Below are positions 60,693 to 64,000 of a stretch of 64,000 nt of DNA, one piece after another. A program made the translations under genes and the position numbers. The stretch comes from Leptospira alexanderi serovar Manhao 3 str. L 60 (GTDB lineage: Bacteria > Spirochaetota > Leptospiria > Leptospirales > Leptospiraceae), in NCBI RefSeq assembly GCF_000243815.2, contig NZ_AHMT02000052.1:35001-99000 (forward strand), written 5' to 3'. The notes under the pieces are model-generated. The model made no database searches, was not told the DNA's origin, and saw nothing but the letters and a program-made list of their open reading frames with translations. Every line of letters begins with the position of its first letter. The first letter of the stretch is position 1.

Positions 60693-62496
60693 AAATCTAA
60701 ATGAACATAGACTTTTTGCGACAATGTACGGGTTTGTATCGGACTATGCTTACCAGATTTTTTCATTAGGTTTTTACGTATTAATTGAAGGTCTTTTTTC
60801 TTTTGTTTCTGTATTTTCAATTATGCCGATGGCTGATTATTTAATAGACCAAAAGCTGATTTCTCCGAGTAAATTTACAATTTATATTTTGGATTGTTTT
60901 AACTCTTGGGGCATATCAATTAATTTTTTATCATTTGCATTGTTTTTTATGTTTGCGAATCTTTTTAAGAATTTGAGTGATGTTTTGGTTGGCTATTATG
61001 TTCTCAAGACGAAATATTCGATTTTACGTAAGATCATTCACGGCTTGCTGAATACGTTTCTTAAGGCTAGGTGGGAATTTTTTGGTTCGACTAATCATGG
61101 GAAAATTGTTAATACTTTAAGTAAGGAGCTGTCCACTGTTGGAGATTCGATAGGTCATATTGCAACTTTTTTATCTCAATTATTGCAATTATGTATATAT
61201 ATTAGTATTCCTTTTTTCATGAATTTTAAGATAACTTTAATTTCTGTTTCCATTTTTATCTTATTCGGTCTTCCTATTATGTTTTTTAATAGGGTCGTGA
61301 AAAAAAATTCTCAAGGTCATCTTGAAGCCTCTAATGCTCTTACAAGTAATATTATGGAAATTATTGCTTCTGCAAAGATTATATTAGGCTATGGAAGGCG
61401 AGAGAAATCTATTAATCATTTAATTCACTCTTATGATGTAGCTGCGGGTTGGGGGTTGAAAGTAAATTTCATTAATAATTTACTAGGTAAATTATTTTTA
61501 CCTATAGGGATATTTTCCATGATTATTGCATTATCTTTTTCTATGCATGAAGGAATTATTTTTTCAGAATTAACGGCAATACTATGGAGTTTGATGCGCG
61601 CGCTTCCAATGTTGGGTTCTGTTCTACAAATTGGGACAACTTTTAGTGCTTTCTTGCCAAGTTATATTCAAATGAATTCATTAAAAATGAAAGCAGAGTC
61701 TCTTGCTGAAATTGAAGGACTGAAGATTTTTCATGAATTAAAACAAGGAATAAAAATCGATAACCTTTCATTTTCGTATCCCTTGCGTCAAGATACTCTT
61801 GAGAATATTAATATCTTTATTGAAAAAGGTAAAATGACGGCAATTGTTGGAGAATCTGGCTCAGGAAAATCAACTTTGACGGATCTTGTTTTAGGTCTGC
61901 AACTGCCTCAAAGCGGAGCGATTCAGATTGATGGAATTCCACTTTCAGAATGGAAGCAGAATTCTTTTCGGGAAAAAATAGGTTACGTTCCACAAGATCC
62001 TTATCTTTTTCATATTTCTATTCGTGATAATCTACTCTGGTCAAATCCTCAGGCCACCGATGGTGAACTTTGGGCTTCTCTTCAGCTTGCTAACGCGGAT
62101 GGTTTTGTAAAACTTCTTCCACAAGGGATTGATACTATAGTGGGGGATCGTGGAATGCGGTTATCAGGTGGACAAAGACAAAGGATCGCTTTAGCTCGAG
62201 CCTTGTTGCGGAAGCCAGAGCTTCTTATCTTGGATGAGGCGACAAGTTCTTTAGATGTGGAGTCTGAGCAACTCATTCAAAAATCTATCAATAATCTTTC
62301 TGCTGACAGTACTATTTTAATTATTGCTCATCGTTTATTTACTATAATTAATGCAGATAGTGTTTATTTACTGAAGTCTGGTAAAGTTGTAGAACATGGT
62401 AGTTTTCAACAGCTTGCGAATAAAAGCAATGGATTGTTTGCCGAAATGATTTTTAAACAAAGAGATATGAATCAAAATGGTTATAACGATAAATAG
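60685..62496 (+). CDS. ABC exporter, fused permease and ATPase (MsbA-like)
   Basis: 603 residues. Six membrane segments lie in about 1-320 (such as IFSLGFYVLIEGLFSFVSVF and LFLPIGIFSMIIALSFSM). The nucleotide-binding domain starts near 350, with Walker A VGESGSGKSTL, Q-loop YVPQDPYLFHI, the signature LSGGQRQRIALARALL, Walker B LLILDEATSSLD and the H-loop IIAHRL. It probably works as a homodimer to flip a lipid-linked intermediate or export a modified molecule across the inner membrane. It sits between the sulfotransferase-like and APS-kinase-like genes, so it may serve their product. Confidence 0.92.
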   Translation: MSKNLNEHRLFATMYGFVSDYAYQIFSLGFYVLIEGLFSFVSVFSIMPMADYLIDQKLISPSKFTIYILDCFNSWGISINFLSFALFFMFANLFKNLSDVLVGYYVLKTKYSILRKIIHGLLNTFLKARWEFFGSTNHGKIVNTLSKELSTVGDSIGHIATFLSQLLQLCIYISIPFFMNFKITLISVSIFILFGLPIMFFNRVVKKNSQGHLEASNALTSNIMEIIASAKIILGYGRREKSINHLIHSYDVAAGWGLKVNFINNLLGKLFLPIGIFSMIIALSFSMHEGIIFSELTAILWSLMRALPMLGSVLQIGTTFSAFLPSYIQMNSLKMKAESLAEIEGLKIFHELKQGIKIDNLSFSYPLRQDTLENINIFIEKGKMTAIVGESGSGKSTLTDLVLGLQLPQSGAIQIDGIPLSEWKQNSFREKIGYVPQDPYLFHISIRDNLLWSNPQATDGELWASLQLANADGFVKLLPQGIDTIVGDRGMRLSGGQRQRIALARALLRKPELLILDEATSSLDVESEQLIQKSINNLSADSTILIIAHRLFTIINADSVYLLKSGKVVEHGSFQQLANKSNGLFAEMIFKQRDMNQNGYNDK

Positions 62497-62520
62497 TCTA
62501 AAGTTAACTAACTGAGCTTT

Positions 62521-63081
62521 ATGGAAAAAATTGCTATTCGACCAAAAGTAATTTGGATTACAGGGCTGTCAGGCGCCGGTAAATCTACTATTTCTAGAGA
62601 GTTAGTTCGGCGTATGCGTGCAGATAATGAAACCGTTATAATTTTGGATGGTGATGAGTTACGTGAAGTTTTTAACGCAAATAAAATAAATGTTAATAGT
62701 CATAAACGAGAAAATAGATTAGCTCTAGCATTCCAATACTCTCATTTATGCCGCATTTTAGTAAACCAAGGTATAACTGTAGTGATTGCCACTATCTCTT
62801 TATTAAAAGAAATTCATTTATGGAATCGCTTAAATTTGCAGGGTTATTTTGAAGTGTATATTAAAGTTCCGTTAGAAGAATTGCGTCGTCGTGATCCTAA
62901 GGGAATTTATCGCCAGTTTGATTCTGGTGAAATTACTGATGTAGCTGGTTTAGATTTATCGATTGATGAGCCAAATCATCCTGATTTTGTAATCGAGTTT
63001 GAACCAACGAAAACTATTGAAAACATTGTTACCAATTTGATGAAATCAATTAAAGAAAAGGAATATCAAAATGAAAACTGA
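62521..63081 (+). CDS. cysC: Adenylyl-sulfate kinase-like protein
   Basis: 186 residues. The P-loop is GLSGAGKST at 15-23, then ILDGDELREVF, and the family-typical RRDPKGIYRQFDSGEITDVAGL near 120-141 (RDPKGIY). It would make PAPS from APS and ATP. The stretch after VVIATISLL departs from the SPYR-type segment of normal APS kinases, so some caution is needed; homologues in polysaccharide clusters may phosphorylate other compounds. No ATP sulfurylase genes are in the window. Next to the sulfotransferase-like gene it suggests a PAPS-dependent modification. It overlaps the next gene by 11 bases. Confidence 0.78.
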   Translation: MEKIAIRPKVIWITGLSGAGKSTISRELVRRMRADNETVIILDGDELREVFNANKINVNSHKRENRLALAFQYSHLCRILVNQGITVVIATISLLKEIHLWNRLNLQGYFEVYIKVPLEELRRRDPKGIYRQFDSGEITDVAGLDLSIDEPNHPDFVIEFEPTKTIENIVTNLMKSIKEKEYQNEN

Positions 63082-63817
63082 ATGGGATTATACGAAGTTG
63101 GCAGATGCATATTTGAAACGGCCAGATTATTCAGATGCAGCCGTTGATTCTATGTTAAAAATCTTTGGTCTAACTTCGGGTAAAGTCTGTGATGTTGGCG
63201 CAGGAGTCGCACATTTGACGATCATGCTTGCGGAACGAGGATTCGAAGTATCAGCTGTAGAGCCAAATGATGCTATGCGTGCTAATGGCATGAAGAGGAC
63301 TCTAAATATGAAAAATGTAAATTGGTTTGAAGGAACTGGCGAACAAACTAATCAAAGTGATAAAACTTTTGATTTTGTTACTTTTGGAAGTTCATTTAAT
63401 GTTTGTGATCGTTTATTAGCTTTGAAAGAAACTGCTCGAATTTTAAAACCTAAGGGATGGTTCGCATGCATGTGGAACCATCGTCGTTTTGACGATCCGA
63501 TTCAAAGTCAGATTGAAGCAATTATTAAATCTTATGTTTCTCATTATGACTACGGTACTCGTCGTGAGGATCAAACTTCTATAATTCTTGATAGTGGTTT
63601 TTTTGATTCGGCAATACATTTAGATTCAATGATCGTACACGAACAAACGATTCAAGAGTGTATAGAGGCGTGGAGATCTCATGCGACCTTAGAGAGGCAG
63701 GCAGGTGCATCTTTTGCACAAATAATTTATTCTATTGAAGATTATTTAAAAAATTTAAAACAATCTAAAATACAAATACCCTATTCTACTAATATTTGGC
63801 TAGCGCAACTAAAGTAG
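63071..63817 (+). CDS. Class I SAM-dependent methyltransferase
   Basis: 248 residues. SAM-binding motif I VCDVGAGVAHLTIMLAERG near 37-55, motif II VSAVEPNDAMRANG and the motif-IV region FDFVTFGSSFNVCDR are present. The family is the Methyltransf_11/25 kind. The C-terminal part, starting at YDYGTRREDQTSIILDSGFF, resembles small-molecule methyltransferases. Overlap with the APS-kinase-like gene (11 bases) and an immediate downstream gene place it in the same transcript. Its substrate could be the same modified sugar or lipid. Confidence 0.85.
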   Translation: MKTEWDYTKLADAYLKRPDYSDAAVDSMLKIFGLTSGKVCDVGAGVAHLTIMLAERGFEVSAVEPNDAMRANGMKRTLNMKNVNWFEGTGEQTNQSDKTFDFVTFGSSFNVCDRLLALKETARILKPKGWFACMWNHRRFDDPIQSQIEAIIKSYVSHYDYGTRREDQTSIILDSGFFDSAIHLDSMIVHEQTIQECIEAWRSHATLERQAGASFAQIIYSIEDYLKNLKQSKIQIPYSTNIWLAQLK

Positions 63818-63828
63818 TTTTTCTCAAG

Positions 63829-64000
63829 ATGAGTCTTTTAACTTATTCTACAAAAGCCAGAACTCTTCTGATTTTGAAAGATATATTGAAGTCTGCTCGA
63901 ATAGCTCCTCTGGTTAAATTAACCATTCAAGAATGGAAAAAAGATTCAGTTGGTTGTTTGGACTTTATATTTAAAGAATTAAAAGCTGGGCCTTGGATTG
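63829..64000 (+). CDS. Start of a probable PEP/pyruvate-binding (glutamine-kinase-like) protein, cut by window edge
   Basis: The frame opens at ATG 63829 and runs off the edge after 57 residues: MSLLTYSTKARTLLILK, then DILKSARIAPLVKLTIQEW and LKAGPWI. The STKA-x-TL-L pattern with I-P-x-x-K-x-T-x-x-x-W resembles the start of PEP-utilising kinases such as L-glutamine kinases of capsule clusters. This is a tentative match on a short piece. It is 11 bases after the methyltransferase and clearly part of the operon. Confidence 0.4.
   Translation, partial: MSLLTYSTKARTLLILKDILKSARIAPLVKLTIQEWKKDSVGCLDFIFKELKAGPWI

Overview
The window is a chromosomal stretch of a spirochaete of the genus Leptospira, almost certainly a pathogenic species. 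The evidence is a MarR-type EPS-associated regulator heading a long O-antigen (rfb) operon, a protein of the LIC12192 'sporadic carbohydrate cluster' family, spirochaete-style lipoproteins, two tandem small heat-shock genes and dispersed Leptospira-like repeats. The housekeeping half looks less AT-rich than I would expect for L. interrogans, so the santarosai/weilii/borgpetersenii side of the genus is a guess, not a demonstrated placement.

Left part (1-16.5 kb): end of a sugar-phosphate transferase, then gatC-gatA-hisF with overlapping stops and starts (gatA carries a one-base frameshift in an A8 run), two paralogous secreted lipases, a leftward rlmB-cysS-esterase-folD block, rightward asnS and a TPR-like protein, a broken hypothetical gene, and an acyl-CoA dehydrogenase.

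Repeat-rich middle (16.5-25 kb): two inverted copies of a mosaic repeat flank a small secreted protein, a DUF5683-like membrane protein and cysteine synthase. There is also a remnant of an IS982 transposase, a Kelch lipoprotein, a decayed IS5-family element with intact ends and a 6-bp direct repeat, and copies of a MITE-like element of 180-190 bp with terminal inverted repeats (5.3, 14.2 and 24.8 kb, plus solo ends).

Copper/envelope block (25-35.7 kb): a histidine kinase faces a five-member set (cupredoxin-beta-helix lipoprotein with a membrane tail, small membrane protein, Tat-type multicopper oxidase, SCO-type copper chaperone) that looks like a copper-dependent periplasmic module. It is followed by a CRISPR array of 24 repeats without cas genes in the window (one spacer looks like the 5' part of a serine tRNA), a DMT-type membrane protein, an hsp20 pair behind a CIRCE-like operator, and an SBBP beta-propeller lipoprotein.

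O-antigen locus (36.1-64 kb, running off the right edge): regulator, GDP-fucose-synthase-like SDR, heptose-type genes (SIS isomerase, nucleotidyltransferase, kinase/cytidylyltransferase with swapped domain order), SDR enzymes, two DegT aminotransferases, a HAD-kinase fusion, split transketolase, 2OG-Fe(II) oxygenase plus LIC12192-family protein, NUDIX hydrolase, several methyltransferases, WbuC-like cupin, a TIGR04372-type glycosyltransferase, a sulfotransferase-like protein, an ABC exporter, an APS-kinase-like protein, and the start of a probable PEP-utilising kinase. The genes are tightly packed on one strand, and the second half is visibly more AT-rich, as expected of transferred O-antigen DNA. 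A decayed acyltransferase sits inside it.

Several apparent frameshifts are single missing bases, three of them in 8-base homopolymers. Sequencing error must be excluded before any of those genes is called dead.
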